Assembly (NCBI RefSeq): GCF_900110955.1
Contig: NZ_FOFR01000002.1
Coordinates: forward strand, 682,001 to 746,000
Reading direction: 5' to 3'
DNA: 64,000 nucleotides
Source: Lentzea xinjiangensis
GTDB taxonomy: Bacteria; Actinomycetota; Actinomycetes; Mycobacteriales; Pseudonocardiaceae
This document shows positions 10,128-20,278 of the stretch, one piece after another; the stretch's first letter is position 1; each line of letters starts with the position of its first letter. The position numbers and the translations under genes were made by a program. Under the pieces are notes generated by a model. It had not been told where the DNA came from. It worked only from the letters and a program-made list of their open reading frames with translations, and searched no databases.

Positions 10128-11660
10128 CTAGTCCTCGCGGCGGCGACGGCGGCGGGGTGCGTCCCCACCGCCGAGGGAGGCCAGCAGCTCGCTCACGGAC
10201 TTGCCGTCCGCGTGCGCGCCCGACGGGTCTTCCGGCGCGGCACGGCGGCCGGTCGAGACTGCGGGCAGGCGCGTGGACGAGTCCTCGGCCACGCGACGTC
10301 CGGCGACCGGCACGTCCTCGGCGGCACGCCGGCCGGTCGGCACCACCGGCAGCTTGGCCGACGACTGCTCGGCGGCGCGCCGGCCCACGGGCGGCAGCGA
10401 CACCAGCGAGTCCTCGGAGGCCGTGCGCCGGGCCGGGGCCTCGTCGGCACGCCTGCGGCCACCGGAGCCCGACGGGCTGTCCGGCTTGAGCGTCTCCCAC
10501 GAGCCGCTGTCCTGCGCGGGCGCGGGACGGTCGTCGGCGCGGCGGCGGCCGCCACCGGTCGCCTGCAACGACTTCGGGTCGATCATCTCGGTCCGCTCGG
10601 CGACGCGGGACCGCTGCGGCTCCGGCTTGCGGGTTTCCGGGGCCTTGGCGGCGGGCGCCTTCGCCGGCTGCTCCGGGCGCGGCAACGCCTCGGTGCGGTT
10701 CTGCTGCGGCCTCGGCACGCGTTCGGTCCGCTGCGCCTGCGCCTGCACGGGCTGGGCCTTCACCGTCGGCGGCTGCGCCTTCTGCGGCTGGGGCTGCTGC
10801 GGTGGTGCCTTCTGCGGCTGGGGTTGCTGCGGTTGCGGTTTCTGCGGGGCGGCGGGCGGCGCGGCGTTCAGCCTGGCCGACACCGCGGCGGCGGCGGACC
10901 TCGGCTGCGGGCGGACCGGCTCCTGCTTCGCCGCCTTCGCGGGCTCGCGGCGCGCCGCGGCGGGCTGCGGGCGCGGTGGGTTCCTGGTCGGCTCCGGGCG
11001 GGCGGGCTCCGGCCGGGCGGGTTCGCGGCGCGGCGGCTGCACCTTCGCCTCGTGGGCGACGCGCTCGATCAGCTCGGTGCGCTCGGACGGCTTCTCCACC
11101 GGGACCGAGGACGTGGCGACCACCGGCTTGGCGTTGATGACGCGCTTCTCGGGGGCCGCGGCCAGCCGGGCCGCCTCCGAGCCGAGCGAGCGCAGCCGGG
11201 TCGACTCCGCGCGCAGGGCGACGCGTTCGACCAGCACATCGCCGCCCAGCAACGCCTGGAGGTTGTCGCGCAACGCGTGCAGGTCGGCGCGCAAGGCCTC
11301 GATGTCCGCGCGGGACTCCTCCTCGATGCGCCTGCGGGTCTCCGCCTCGACCTCCAGCTCGTACTCGCGGCGGGCCGCGACCTCGCGCTCGAGCTCCAGC
11401 TCGTAGACGGACTGGAGGTCGGCCACCTCGTCGTCGCGCTCAGTGACCTGCTTGCGGTACTTGGCGGCGAGGAAAGCGCCCACCAGGGCCGCCCACAGCG
11501 CGGCCACCACGGCCAGGCGCAGCATTCGGGCGCTGTCACTCAGCACGAGCACCGCCGCGGCCACCAGAGCGAGCGCCAATGCCGCTACCAACAGCAATCG
11601 CCCGGAGCCACGACCGTGATCTTCCTGCTCGTCGTCGATCGACGCGCCTCGCCCGGTCAT
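10128..11660 (-). CDS. Membrane-anchored coiled-coil protein with disordered tail (DUF6779-like)
   Basis: 510 residues, function unknown. After a short charged N-terminus come two transmembrane helices (LLLVAALALALVAAAVLVLS and MLRLAVVAALWAALVGAFLAA). They are followed by a long charged coiled coil (about residues 65-150, rich in E/R) and then about 330 residues of Pro/Gln/Ala/Arg-rich disorder with repeated GRRAAE units. It ends in a basic RRRRRRED-like tail. ATG 11660 is chosen; GTG 11666 is two codons upstream. It is the last gene of the ftsH-fol run in direction of transcription, about 50 bases after the DUF3180 gene. Confidence 0.75.
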   Translation of the reverse strand: MTGRGASIDDEQEDHGRGSGRLLLVAALALALVAAAVLVLSDSARMLRLAVVAALWAALVGAFLAAKYRKQVTERDDEVADLQSVYELELEREVAARREYELEVEAETRRRIEEESRADIEALRADLHALRDNLQALLGGDVLVERVALRAESTRLRSLGSEAARLAAAPEKRVINAKPVVATSSVPVEKPSERTELIERVAHEAKVQPPRREPARPEPARPEPTRNPPRPQPAAARREPAKAAKQEPVRPQPRSAAAAVSARLNAAPPAAPQKPQPQQPQPQKAPPQQPQPQKAQPPTVKAQPVQAQAQRTERVPRPQQNRTEALPRPEQPAKAPAAKAPETRKPEPQRSRVAERTEMIDPKSLQATGGGRRRADDRPAPAQDSGSWETLKPDSPSGSGGRRRADEAPARRTASEDSLVSLPPVGRRAAEQSSAKLPVVPTGRRAAEDVPVAGRRVAEDSSTRLPAVSTGRRAAPEDPSGAHADGKSVSELLASLGGGDAPRRRRRRED

Positions 11661-11710
11661 GGGCACTACGGTACCGCGTAGTTATGCGACTGAGACCTAC
11701 GGCCGGGTAT

Positions 11711-12163
11711 CTATTCGTTCCCGGAACTCTCACCGGGTGTCTTGCAGCAGTGCTCCAGCCACAGCGCCGCCGCCGTCAGCGCGAGCGCCGAGATCATCCC
11801 GACGACGGCGGCCACCAGGTCGTTCGACGCCGCGGGGAACGAGTCGCGGACGGGGCCGACGAAGATCAGCACCCCTGCCCACGCGCCGAGCATCAGGGCG
11901 CCCAGCACCGACGAGGCCTTCGCCAGCGCGACGGCGCGGGCCGCGGTCAGCGGCTGCACGGCACGGGCTCCCGGCTTGCGCTGGATCCTGGCGCGCAACG
12001 AGAACGCGAGCACGACCTCCACGACCGCGATGACGAACAGCGTCGACCCGGCCAGCACCGGCAGCGGGGGCAACGAGTCGTACGAGAGCCTCAGGACCAG
12101 GTGCGCCAGGATCCCGGCGATGATCGCGACGGCTGCCAGGTCGCGGGGGCGGGTGAACCTCAC
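11711..12163 (-). CDS. DUF3180 membrane protein
   Basis: 150 residues with four predicted transmembrane helices (LAAVAIIAGILAHLVL; LPVLAGSTLFVIAVVEVVLAFSL; ASSVLGALMLGAWAGVLIFVG; LVAAVVGMISALALTAAALW). Orthologue by position of Rv3605c, which always follows folK in actinobacteria; no function is known. The start GTG (12161-12163) overlaps the folK stop in a GTGA junction, so translation is coupled. Confidence 0.85.
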   Translation of the reverse strand: MRFTRPRDLAAVAIIAGILAHLVLRLSYDSLPPLPVLAGSTLFVIAVVEVVLAFSLRARIQRKPGARAVQPLTAARAVALAKASSVLGALMLGAWAGVLIFVGPVRDSFPAASNDLVAAVVGMISALALTAAALWLEHCCKTPGESSGNE

Positions 12164-12654
12164 GAGTCCATCCAACCCGAGAGCACGAGGTCGTCGCGCC
12201 GCCGCACCCCGTCCGACGAGAACTCCAGCCGCGCAACGGGTCCGTGGCCCGGCAGGACGGCGTCCGGCTCGACGTCGAGCCACGGGACGAGGACCGTTGC
12301 GCGCTCGAACGCCCCAGGATGCGGCAGGAGCAGCTCCGGGTGGTCCGAGGTCACCCCGTCCACCGAAACCACGTCCACGTCCAACGTGCGCGGTCCCCAG
12401 CGCTGCTCCCGCACGCGCCCGGCGGCGTTCTCCAGCGCCTGGCCGCGGCGCAGCCAGCCCCACTCGTCGACGTCGTCGGCCGAGACGACCACCACGGCGT
12501 TGAGGAAGTCCGGCTGGTCCTCGACGCCCCACGCCGCCGTTTCGTACACGGGCGACACCGCGACGACGTGCGGCCGGAGCCCGTCCACGGCGGACTGCAG
12601 GAACGCGAGGCGGTCGCCGAGGTTCGAGCCGATCGAGAGGACCGCGCGGGTCAC
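12160..12654 (-). CDS. folK: 2-amino-4-hydroxy-6-hydroxymethyldihydropteridine pyrophosphokinase
   Basis: Transfers pyrophosphate from ATP to the pterin before FolP acts. 164 residues, with [10 protein letters not shown] at the N-terminus, [22 protein letters not shown], and the metal-binding [12 protein letters not shown] stretch, the counterpart of PRTLDLDLL. GTG 12654 overlaps the folB stop (GTGA), and its own stop overlaps the DUF3180 start. Confidence 0.95.
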   Translation of the reverse strand: MTRAVLSIGSNLGDRLAFLQSAVDGLRPHVVAVSPVYETAAWGVEDQPDFLNAVVVVSADDVDEWGWLRRGQALENAAGRVREQRWGPRTLDVDVVSVDGVTSDHPELLLPHPGAFERATVLVPWLDVEPDAVLPGHGPVARLEFSSDGVRRRDDLVLSGWMDS

Positions 12655-13046
12655 CGGGATTCCTTGGGGGGCAACGGCGCGGCCAGCCTGCGCGAGCGGC
12701 GGATCGTCACCGACACGTCGTCGAAGGTCAGCGGGATCGGCGCGGACGGCTTGTGCACCGTCACCTCGGCGGCGTGCAGGCGGGTGTCCGCCATCGCGGC
12801 GTCGGCGATGCGGCCGGCCACCGTCTCGATGAGATCGCACGGTTCGCCGCCGACGATCGCGGCGGCCATCTCGGCGAGCTCGCCGTAGTGGTAGGTCTGG
12901 CTCAGGTCGTCGGTCCTGGACGCCGAGCTCAGGTCCAGCCAGAGCGTGATGTCCACGACGAACTCCTGGCCGTCGCGCTTCTCGTGCTCGAACACCCCGT
13001 GGTTGCCGCGCACCCGCAGGCCCGTCAACGCGATCCGGTCAGCCAT
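12651..13046 (-). CDS. folB: Dihydroneopterin aldolase
   Basis: Converts dihydroneopterin to hydroxymethyl-dihydropterin plus glycolaldehyde. 131 residues, with [27 protein letters not shown] at the N-terminus (catalytic Glu in the HGVFEHEK segment), [12 protein letters not shown] and [14 protein letters not shown] 13046 lies 8 bases inside the 3' end of folP, so the two genes overlap and are coupled. Confidence 0.95.
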   Translation of the reverse strand: MADRIALTGLRVRGNHGVFEHEKRDGQEFVVDITLWLDLSSASRTDDLSQTYHYGELAEMAAAIVGGEPCDLIETVAGRIADAAMADTRLHAAEVTVHKPSAPIPLTFDDVSVTIRRSRRLAAPLPPKESR

Positions 13047-13860
13047 GTCCCCGCCTCCACGCACCGGCGACGGCGACCGAGTCCAGCGACCGGCCGACGT
13101 CGTGCACCCGCACACCCCACGCTCCGTTGAACGCGGCCAGAGCTGACACCGCCGCGGTCGCGTCCTCCCTGCCGTCTGGTGGACGGTTGCCGAGCAACGT
13201 GCCGAGGAAGCGTTTGCGCGACGCCCCCACCAGCACCGGGAAGCCCAGCTCCACCAGCTCGTCCAGGCGTTGCAGCAGCTCCCAGTTGTGGTCGCCGAGC
13301 TTCGCGAACCCCAGGCCGGGGTCGAGCACGATCGACGACTCCGCCACGCCCGCGGCCATCGCGGCCTCGACGCGTTCCAGCAGCTCCGTGCGCACGTCCA
13401 TCACAACGTCGTCGTACCGCGCGAGGGAATCCATCCCCGCGCTGTGGCCACGCCAGTGCATGAGCACGTACGGCACGCCGGCCTCGGCGACGACGGTGGC
13501 CATCTTCGGATCGGCCAAGCCGCCGGACACGTCGTTCACGATCGACGCGCCCGCCTCCAGCGCCGCCGCCGCGACGGCGGCGCGCATGGTGTCCACGCTG
13601 ACCGGCACGCCCTCGGCGACCAGCGCGCGGATCACGGGCACGACGCGGGCGATCTCCTCGGCGGCGTCGACGCGCTGAGCGCCGGGCCTCGTCGACTCGC
13701 CGCCCACGTCGACCAGGTCGGCGCCGCGCGCGTGCAGCTCGACGCCGTGGGCCACCGCCTCCTGCCGGTCGAGGTAGCGGCCTCCGTCGGAGAACGAGTC
13801 GGGCGTCACGTTCACCACGCCCATCACGACGCACCGGCCGGGACGAGGAAGAGCACTCAC
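13039..13860 (-). CDS. folP: Dihydropteroate synthase
   Basis: Joins p-aminobenzoate to the pterin; the sulfonamide target. 273 residues, TIM-barrel signatures [15 protein letters not shown] and [14 protein letters not shown], then [30 protein letters not shown] and [12 protein letters not shown] 13860 overlaps the folE stop (GTGA). Confidence 0.96.
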   Translation of the reverse strand: MSALPRPGRCVVMGVVNVTPDSFSDGGRYLDRQEAVAHGVELHARGADLVDVGGESTRPGAQRVDAAEEIARVVPVIRALVAEGVPVSVDTMRAAVAAAALEAGASIVNDVSGGLADPKMATVVAEAGVPYVLMHWRGHSAGMDSLARYDDVVMDVRTELLERVEAAMAAGVAESSIVLDPGLGFAKLGDHNWELLQRLDELVELGFPVLVGASRKRFLGTLLGNRPPDGREDATAAVSALAAFNGAWGVRVHDVGRSLDSVAVAGAWRRGHG

Positions 13861-14504
13861 CGCGACCGGCCTCTGATCAGCTCGATCGCCTCCGCCCGCG
13901 TGGACGCGGACGTGCGCAGCAGCCCGCGCACCGCCGAGGTCGTCGTGCGGGAGCCGGGCTTGCGGACGCCGCGCATGCCCATGCACAGGTGCTCGGCCTC
14001 GACGACCACGATCACGCCGCGCGGCTCCAGCCTGCGCACCAGCGCGTCCGCGACCTGCGAGGTCAGCCGCTCCTGCACCTGCGGCCGCTTCGAGTACAGG
14101 TCGACCAGCCGCGCGAGCTTGGACAGCCCGGTCACCCGGCCCGCCTCGTTCGGGATGTACCCGACGTGCGCCACGCCGTGGAACGGCAGCAGGTGGTGCT
14201 CGCAGAAGCTGAACATCGGGATGTCGGTGACGAGGACGAGCTCCTCGTGGCTCTCGTCGAACGTCTTCGCGAGCACGGTGTCCGCGTCGGTGTAGAGACC
14301 CGCGAACAGCTCCCGGTAAGCCCGCGCCACCCGTGCGGGCGTGTCGCGCAGTCCTTCGCGCTCCGGGTCCTCCCCGCACGCGAGCAGCAGCTCGCGCACG
14401 GCCGCCTCGGCACGCGCCTGGTCGAAGACCCGCCGCGCGGAGACGCCGGCCTCCCCGTTGTGGGTGAGACCGGCGTCTGCGTCGAGCTGGTGGTGCTCGG
14501 TCAC
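13857..14504 (-). CDS. folE: GTP cyclohydrolase I (FolE1)
   Basis: Converts GTP to dihydroneopterin triphosphate, the entry to tetrahydrofolate. 215 residues. Zinc ligands are visible in [20 protein letters not shown] and [12 protein letters not shown], and the active-site region [32 protein letters not shown] is intact. GTG 14504 overlaps the ftsH stop (GTGA), so all four folate genes and ftsH form one coupled operon. Confidence 0.96.
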   Translation of the reverse strand: MTEHHQLDADAGLTHNGEAGVSARRVFDQARAEAAVRELLLACGEDPEREGLRDTPARVARAYRELFAGLYTDADTVLAKTFDESHEELVLVTDIPMFSFCEHHLLPFHGVAHVGYIPNEAGRVTGLSKLARLVDLYSKRPQVQERLTSQVADALVRRLEPRGVIVVVEAEHLCMGMRGVRKPGSRTTTSAVRGLLRTSASTRAEAIELIRGRSR

Positions 14505-16693
14505 TTCCGCTCGTCCTGGTCCGTCTGCGGCTTCTTCGGTTCCCAGACGTTGTGCGGCTTGCCGCCGGGAACGGTCGCCGGAGTCCACCCGGGCGGCGCC
14601 CCGTAGTTCGGCGGGCCCGACTGGGCACCCGGCTGACCCGGCTGGTGGACGCCGTTGGAGCCGTTGGACGACGGCGGCTGCTCGGCCGGCTGCTCGCCGG
14701 GGGCGGGCGCCGGCAGCGGTTCCGGCTCGGCGTCGAGGGTGTCCTCGACGACCGGCGGCCACGGCTCGCCGCGTTCCTTGGCGAGCTCGCCCGGCGTCTT
14801 CACCGGCGGGATGTCGGACGGCTTGCGGTCACCGAAGTCGTTGAACTGGGTGATGCGCGGCCGCTTCTCGACGCGGGCGAAGATCCGCTCCAGGTCCTTC
14901 TGGTGCAGGGTCTCCTTCTCGAAGAGCTCGAGCGTGAGGTCGTCGAGGACGTCGCGGTAGGTGTTGAGCACCTCGTACGCCTCGGTGTGCGCGGCCTCGA
15001 TGAGCTTGCGCACCTCCTCGTCGATCTCGTGCGCGACCTCGAGCGAGTAGTCCGCCTGCCGGCCGGCCGAACGGCCGAGGAAAGGCTCGCCCTGCTCCTG
15101 GCCGTACTTCACAGCGCCCAGCTTGGCGCTCATGCCGTACTCGGTGACCATCGCTCGGGCGATCTTGGTCGCCTGCTCGATGTCGTTGGACGCGCCGGTC
15201 GTGGGCTCGTGGAAGACGAGCTCCTCCGCCGAGCGGCCACCCAGTGCGAACACCAGCCGCGCGATCATCTCGGACCTGGTCATCAGGTCCTTGTCCTCTT
15301 CCGGCACCGAGAGGGTGTGGCCACCCGTGCGGCCGCGGGCGAGGATCGTGACCTTGTAGACCGGGTCGATGTCCGGCATCGCCCACGCGGCCAGGGCGTG
15401 CCCGGCCTCGTGGTAGGCCGTGATCTTCTTCTCCTTCTCGGAGATGATCCGGCTCTTGCGGGCGGGACCGCCGATCACGCGGTCCACCGACTCCTCCAGC
15501 GCGGCGGCCGTGATGACGGTGCCGTTCTGGCGCGCGGTGAGCAGCGCGGCCTCGTTGATGACGTTCGCGAGGTCGGCGCCGGAGAACCCGACGGTGCGCT
15601 TCGCGAGGCCGTCGAGGTCCGCCTCCGCGTCCAGCGGCTTGCCCTTCGAGTGCACGCGCAGGATCTGCTTGCGGCCCTTCAGGTCCGGTGCGGACACCGG
15701 GATCTGGCGGTCGAAGCGGCCGGGGCGCAGCAGGGCGGGGTCGAGGATGTCGGGGCGGTTCGTCGCCGCGATCAGGATGATCCCGCCGCGCGAGTCGAAG
15801 CCGTCCATCTCGACGAGGAGCTGGTTCAGCGTCTGCTCGCGCTCGTCGTGACCGCCGCCGAGACCGGCACCGCGGTGGCGACCCACCGCGTCGATCTCGT
15901 CGACGAAGATGATGCACGGCGCGTTCTGCTTGGCCTGCTCGAACAGGTCGCGCACCCGCGAGGCGCCGACACCGACGAACATCTCGACGAAGTCCGAGCC
16001 GGAGATCGAGTAGAACGGCACCCCGGCCTCACCGGCGACGGCCCTCGCGAGCAGCGTCTTGCCGGTGCCCGGCGGGCCGTACAGCAGCACGCCCTTGGGG
16101 ATCTTCGCGCCGAGCGCCTGGTAGCGGCCGGGGTTCTGGAGGAAGTCCTTGATCTCCTCGAGCTCCTCGACGGCCTCCTCGGCGCCCGCGACGTCGGCGA
16201 ACGTCGTCTTGGGCATGTCCTTGGACAACTGCTTGGCCTTGGACTTGCCGAAGTTCAGGACGCGGTTCCCACCGCCCTGGGCGTTGTTCATCATCCACAT
16301 GAGCAGCAGCAGCAACAGGCCGAGCGGCACGAGGTAGATCAAGATCTGCATCAGGATGGACTCCTGGCTGACCTTGGTCTCGACGGTCGGCTTGTTGCCG
16401 GCCTGGTCGAGGACGGTGAAGATCTCGTCCGTCGAGCTGGCCGGGAACTGCGTGATCAGGCGGTTGCTGCCCTCGAACGTGGTGCCGTCGGTGAGGGTGA
16501 GGCGGAGACGCTGCTCCTTGTCCTCGATCGTGGCTTCCTTGACCTTGCCGTCCCGCACCTGTTGGAGTGCTTGGGACGTCTTGACCTGGTGGTAACCCCG
16601 TGAGTCGTCGAAGAGCACGGTGAAGACGAAGTAGAGCAGCAACACCGCAGCGATCCACAGCAGCGGGTTGCGAAGCAGGCGCTTGCGGTCCAT
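14501..16693 (-). CDS. ftsH: ATP-dependent zinc metalloprotease FtsH
   Basis: Membrane-bound AAA+ protease that degrades membrane and short-lived cytosolic proteins. 730 residues: transmembrane helices at about 10-28 and 113-135 flanking a periplasmic-type domain, Walker A GPPGTGKT (206-213), Walker B DEID (265-268), second region of homology, and the zinc site HEAGH (428-432). Beyond residue about 640 is a Pro/Gly/Gln-rich disordered tail, common in actinobacterial FtsH. ATG 16693 heads the operon; the promoter lies in the gap to 17022. Confidence 0.97.
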   Translation of the reverse strand: MDRKRLLRNPLLWIAAVLLLYFVFTVLFDDSRGYHQVKTSQALQQVRDGKVKEATIEDKEQRLRLTLTDGTTFEGSNRLITQFPASSTDEIFTVLDQAGNKPTVETKVSQESILMQILIYLVPLGLLLLLLMWMMNNAQGGGNRVLNFGKSKAKQLSKDMPKTTFADVAGAEEAVEELEEIKDFLQNPGRYQALGAKIPKGVLLYGPPGTGKTLLARAVAGEAGVPFYSISGSDFVEMFVGVGASRVRDLFEQAKQNAPCIIFVDEIDAVGRHRGAGLGGGHDEREQTLNQLLVEMDGFDSRGGIILIAATNRPDILDPALLRPGRFDRQIPVSAPDLKGRKQILRVHSKGKPLDAEADLDGLAKRTVGFSGADLANVINEAALLTARQNGTVITAAALEESVDRVIGGPARKSRIISEKEKKITAYHEAGHALAAWAMPDIDPVYKVTILARGRTGGHTLSVPEEDKDLMTRSEMIARLVFALGGRSAEELVFHEPTTGASNDIEQATKIARAMVTEYGMSAKLGAVKYGQEQGEPFLGRSAGRQADYSLEVAHEIDEEVRKLIEAAHTEAYEVLNTYRDVLDDLTLELFEKETLHQKDLERIFARVEKRPRITQFNDFGDRKPSDIPPVKTPGELAKERGEPWPPVVEDTLDAEPEPLPAPAPGEQPAEQPPSSNGSNGVHQPGQPGAQSGPPNYGAPPGWTPATVPGGKPHNVWEPKKPQTDQDERK

Positions 16694-17021
16694 GCACTTA
16701 CGGCCGGCGGGCGGCCTCGACCCTCCCTGACTTGCGCGTCGGGCAGTGGAAGACCCACATACCGCGTCCGACCAGCCTACCGCCCGCTGGTCGGGTACTG
16801 AGCAACCAACGGGTGGGGGCGGTTCCGGGTTCCCGCGCGTGACCCCTGCCACGCATGTTCACGCACTTTGGTTCATCCGGAACAATTGCAGCCACCCAGA
16901 CAAGTGACGCAGGTCACGCTATCTCAGTACGTTTGTTGGTCCCATGTCATCCTCGTGCATCACCCGAGTGCTTCCCCCACCACTCGAAAGAGTGAATAAG
17001 TGACCGAAGGTAAGTAACTGT
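16694..17021. other. Divergent promoter region between ftsH and the VWA-protein gene
   Basis: 328 bases without a clear gene. A 19-codon open frame (ATG 16944, stop 17001-17003) could be a leader peptide for the plus-strand gene, but no ribosome site supports it. A small CACTC-GAAA-GAGTG hairpin lies at 16981-16994. A CRP-like palindrome is listed separately. Confidence 0.5.
16903..16918. promoter_or_regulatory. CRP-like palindrome upstream of the VWA-protein gene
   Basis: AGTGACGCAGGTCACG has the GTGA-N6-TCAC core of cAMP receptor protein sites (consensus TGTGA-N6-TCACA; the outer T and A are missing). It lies about 104-119 bases before the ATG at 17022. Assignment to CRP is inference. Confidence 0.4.
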
Positions 17022-18719
17022 ATGTCAGCACGTCACACGTCCCCCGGCTTGTTCCGGAGGGTGGCCCTCCCGCTGGCCGCCCTGCTCGGAGTCGTCGCGG
17101 CGGCAGGCGTCACAGTTGTGGCACTCCGTGTCACCAGCGGCGCCGACTGCTCCGGCGCACTGCCCCTGAAGGTCGCGGTCACCCCGGCGGCACTGGATGT
17201 GGTGAACGCGGCCGCCCAGGACTACCAGCGGTCCCAACCGGTCGTGAACGGCCGGTGCGTCCAGGTCCAGGTCGAGTCGCGCAACGCGGCCGACGTGGCC
17301 AACGAGCTCCCCACCGCGCAGATCAACCCCCACTCGCTGTGGATCCCCGACTCCTCGATGTGGGCCGCCGAGGCCCAGCGCCAGGCGGCCGAGACCGGCC
17401 CGGAGGCGCCGAAGCTCGACATCAAGCCCTCGCTGGCGACCAGCCCGCTGGTGATGGCCGGGTCGGCGCAGGCGATGTCCAAGATCGGCTTCCCGGTCAC
17501 CCCCGTCTCCTGGGCCAGGGTCGTCGACCCGAAGGTCCAGGTGACGATGAGCGACCCGACGATGACGTCGGAGGGCCTCGCCTCCCTCTTCGTGATCCGC
17601 ACGCTGCTGGGCAACCCGGACGGGACGCCGAAGCCGGAGCTGGTCGGCACCCTGCTGCGCGTGGGGCGCAGCGCCGTGCCGTCGGTGCGCGACTCGTTCG
17701 GCCGGGTCACCACGGACGCGGAGAAGGCGCCGCTCTTCGCCGCCACCGAGCAGTCGGTCGTCGCCAACAACCGCTCGGTCAAGGACAACGCCGTCCTGGG
17801 CGCCCCGCCCAAGGAGGGCACGCTCTCGTTCGACTACCCGCTGGTCCGGGTCTCGCGGCCGAACGAGCCGGAGGGCATCGGCGAGGCCGCCGCGGAGTTC
17901 GAGAAGACGCTGCGTTCCGCCGAGACCTCCAAGCGCTTCGGCGAGGCGGGCTTCCGCACGGTCCAGGGCGCCGCGCCCGCCAAGTGGTCGACCGACGTCG
18001 AGGGCGTGCAGGCCGGTGACGTGAAGCTGATCGAGACCCCGGACGCCGACCAGGTGTCGGAGCTGCTGCGCACGTGGGGCGCCATCAGCCTGGACATGCG
18101 CATGCTGACCGTCATCGACGTCTCCGGCTCGATGATCGAGAAGAGCGGCAACGGCAGGACGCGGGTCGAGGCGGCCACCGCGGCGTCCATGACCGCGCTC
18201 GGGATGCTGCCGGACACCACCCAGATCGGCCTGTGGGCGTTCTCGACCGACAAGAAGCCGCCGAACGACTGGATCGAGCTCGTCCCGATCGGTCCACTGG
18301 GCGAACCCATCGCCGGCGTGGCGCGCCGCAAGCGCCTGGAGGCCGGCGCGAGCCAGCTCCCCGGCCTGGTCGGCGGCGGCACGGCGTTGAACGACACCAC
18401 GCTGGCGGCCTACCGGCACGTGCTGTCCGGCTACGACCCGTCGAAGGTCAACTCCGTGGTGCTCATGACCGACGGCCGCAACGACGACATCTCGTCGATC
18501 GACACGGCCGCGCTGATCGAGACGCTGAAGCGGGAGTCGGACCCGGCCAAGCCCGTGCCGATCATCATGGTCGGCCTGGGTGACGAGGTCGACATGGACG
18601 CGCTGCGGTCGATCTCCGCCGCCACCGGCGGCAAGGCCTACCAGGCGCCGAACCCGGAGGACATCCGCGGCGTGCTGCTCGACGCCGTCTCGCAGCGGCG
18701 GTGCCGCCCGAACTGCTGA
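17022..18719 (+). CDS. Membrane-anchored solute-binding / von Willebrand factor A protein
   Basis: 565 residues. An N-terminal anchor helix (VALPLAALLGVVAAAGVTVVAL) is followed by a periplasmic-binding-protein-like domain (about 45-330: LKVAVTPAALDVVNAAAQDYQ, HSLWIPDSSMW, FPVTPVSWARVV) and a C-terminal VWA domain (about 360-550). The VWA domain has an intact metal-ion site: DVSGSM, the Thr of GGGTALNDT, and TDGRND. It probably acts outside the membrane in metal-dependent protein contacts; the ligand is unknown. It stands alone between ftsH and hpt. Confidence 0.8.
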   Translation: MSARHTSPGLFRRVALPLAALLGVVAAAGVTVVALRVTSGADCSGALPLKVAVTPAALDVVNAAAQDYQRSQPVVNGRCVQVQVESRNAADVANELPTAQINPHSLWIPDSSMWAAEAQRQAAETGPEAPKLDIKPSLATSPLVMAGSAQAMSKIGFPVTPVSWARVVDPKVQVTMSDPTMTSEGLASLFVIRTLLGNPDGTPKPELVGTLLRVGRSAVPSVRDSFGRVTTDAEKAPLFAATEQSVVANNRSVKDNAVLGAPPKEGTLSFDYPLVRVSRPNEPEGIGEAAAEFEKTLRSAETSKRFGEAGFRTVQGAAPAKWSTDVEGVQAGDVKLIETPDADQVSELLRTWGAISLDMRMLTVIDVSGSMIEKSGNGRTRVEAATAASMTALGMLPDTTQIGLWAFSTDKKPPNDWIELVPIGPLGEPIAGVARRKRLEAGASQLPGLVGGGTALNDTTLAAYRHVLSGYDPSKVNSVVLMTDGRNDDISSIDTAALIETLKRESDPAKPVPIIMVGLGDEVDMDALRSISAATGGKAYQAPNPEDIRGVLLDAVSQRRCRPNC

Positions 18720-18723
18720 TCGG

Positions 18724-18784
18724 CGACGCAACGCGGGGGCCCCGCGTTTCCCAGGAGGAAACGCGGGGCCCCCGCGTTGCGTCG
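18724..18784. terminator. Bidirectional terminator with 28-bp perfect arms
   Basis: Arms 18724-18751 and 18757-18784 are exact reverse complements with a 5-base loop. Each arm also contains a smaller GC palindrome. It lies between convergent genes (VWA stop at 18719, hpt stop at 18801) and can terminate both. Confidence 0.85.
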
Positions 18785-18800
18785 GCAGGCGAGCGGAAGG

Positions 18801-19349
18801 TCAGTTCGAGTAGACCTTCGGGTCCAGCGTGCCGATGTAGGGCAGGTCGCGGTACCTCTCGGCGTAGTCGAGGCCGTACCCCACGACGAACTCGTTGGGG
18901 ATGTCGAAACCGACGTACTTCACCGGCACCTCGACCTTCACCGCGTCGGGCTTGCGGAGCAGCGTGCACACCTCGAGCGAACGGGGCCTGCGCGACTGCA
19001 GGTTCTTGAGCAGCCACGACAGGGTGAGCCCCGAGTCGATGATGTCCTCGACGATCACCACGTTGCGGTCGGCGATGTCGCGGTCCAGGTCCTTCAGGAT
19101 CCGCACCACGCCGGAGGACGACGTGGAGGAGCCGTAGGACGAAACGGCCATGAACTCGAGCTGCACCGGGACGGGCAGCGAACGGGCGAGGTCGGCCATG
19201 AACATCACTGCGCCCTTGAGCACGGTGATCAGCACGAGGTCGGAGTCACCTTCTGGGTGATCAGCCGCGACCTGCTTGGCGAGTTCGGTGACCTTGTCGC
19301 TGATCTCCTGCTCGGTGATGAGCACGGATGCGATGTCGCCGTCGTACAC
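18801..19349 (-). CDS. hpt: Hypoxanthine phosphoribosyltransferase
   Basis: Salvages hypoxanthine and guanine with PRPP. 182 residues from GTG 19349, preceded by AGAGGGGA at 8 bases. The PRPP-binding motif [18 protein letters not shown], the flexible loop [11 protein letters not shown] and [18 protein letters not shown] are present. It follows tilS with a gap of 17 bases, as in most actinobacteria. Confidence 0.96.
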   Translation of the reverse strand: MYDGDIASVLITEQEISDKVTELAKQVAADHPEGDSDLVLITVLKGAVMFMADLARSLPVPVQLEFMAVSSYGSSTSSSGVVRILKDLDRDIADRNVVIVEDIIDSGLTLSWLLKNLQSRRPRSLEVCTLLRKPDAVKVEVPVKYVGFDIPNEFVVGYGLDYAERYRDLPYIGTLDPKVYSN

Positions 19350-19366
19350 GGACAGGTCCCCTCTGC

Positions 19367-20278
19367 TTAAGACTGTGGTTCCACAGCGAGCCTGCCATGC
19401 GCGCGCCGCACGACAAAGCCGCCAGGTAGCCAAACACCGCCCTGACCGCGCCATTCACTCACCAGTGCGTCCACGCGCCGCAGGTGCGAATCGGACAGTT
19501 CAGGCACGCCTTCGTCGATGAGCCACGACCTGAGCACCCTGCGTCGCAACGCCGTGGGCAGCTCGCCGATGTCGTCGACGGCACAGCAGTCGCCGCTGAA
19601 CGCCGAAGCCAGGGAGTCGAGTGCGTCACAGTCCTCGCGTAGCTGGGCCGCCGTGCGCGCCAGCGACGCGGCGACGCCGCCCTGCAACACCTCCTCCAGC
19701 AGCGGCAGCACCTCGGTCCGCAGCCGCACGCGGGTGAAAGACGGGTCCTGGTTGTGCGGGTCCTCCCACACCTCGATGCCCTGCTCCGCACACGCGGCAC
19801 GGGTGACTTCCCGTGGCACGCCGAGCAGCGGACGTCCCCAGGGCGGGTCGTAAGCGCGCATGCCGGCGATCGACCGGGGACCGGATCCGCGTCCCAGGCC
19901 GAGCAGCACGGTCTCCGCCTGGTCGTCGAGGGTGTGGCCGAGCAGCACGACACCGCGCGACGGCCTCAGCGCCGCGTAGCGGGCGTTGCGCGCCGCCGCC
20001 TCCGGCCCGCCGGGCCCCTCCACCCGCACCGCTTCCACCCGCGCCACGAGACCGAGGTCGGCGCACTGCCGGGCCGCCCGCAGCGCCACGTCGGCCGAGC
20101 CCGGCTGGAGGCCGTGGTCGACGACCACCGCGGACGCGCCTGGCGCCAGCCGCGCCACGCAGGCCGCCAGCGCGAGCGAGTCGGCGCCGCCGGAGACCGC
20201 GACGGTCACCGCCTCCGGGCACACCTCGTCGAGGAACCCGCGCACCGCCGTCCTGATCCGCGCGACCGGGCCGTTCAC
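19367..20278 (-). CDS. tilS: tRNA(Ile)-lysidine synthase
   Basis: Modifies C34 of the CAU-anticodon tRNA-Ile to lysidine so that it reads AUA. 303 residues, with the PP-loop SGGADS at 29-34 and [20 protein letters not shown]. The C-terminal part is shorter than E. coli TilS, as usual for actinobacteria. GTG 20278 overlaps the stop of the zinc-protease gene (GTGA). Confidence 0.94.
   Translation of the reverse strand: MNGPVARIRTAVRGFLDEVCPEAVTVAVSGGADSLALAACVARLAPGASAVVVDHGLQPGSADVALRAARQCADLGLVARVEAVRVEGPGGPEAAARNARYAALRPSRGVVLLGHTLDDQAETVLLGLGRGSGPRSIAGMRAYDPPWGRPLLGVPREVTRAACAEQGIEVWEDPHNQDPSFTRVRLRTEVLPLLEEVLQGGVAASLARTAAQLREDCDALDSLASAFSGDCCAVDDIGELPTALRRRVLRSWLIDEGVPELSDSHLRRVDALVSEWRGQGGVWLPGGFVVRRAHGRLAVEPQS

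Noticed and set aside
16900..17021. c-di-AMP (ydaO) riboswitch before the VWA gene
   Set aside because: Only a small CACTC-GAAA-GAGTG hairpin is present; the conserved core of that riboswitch was not found.
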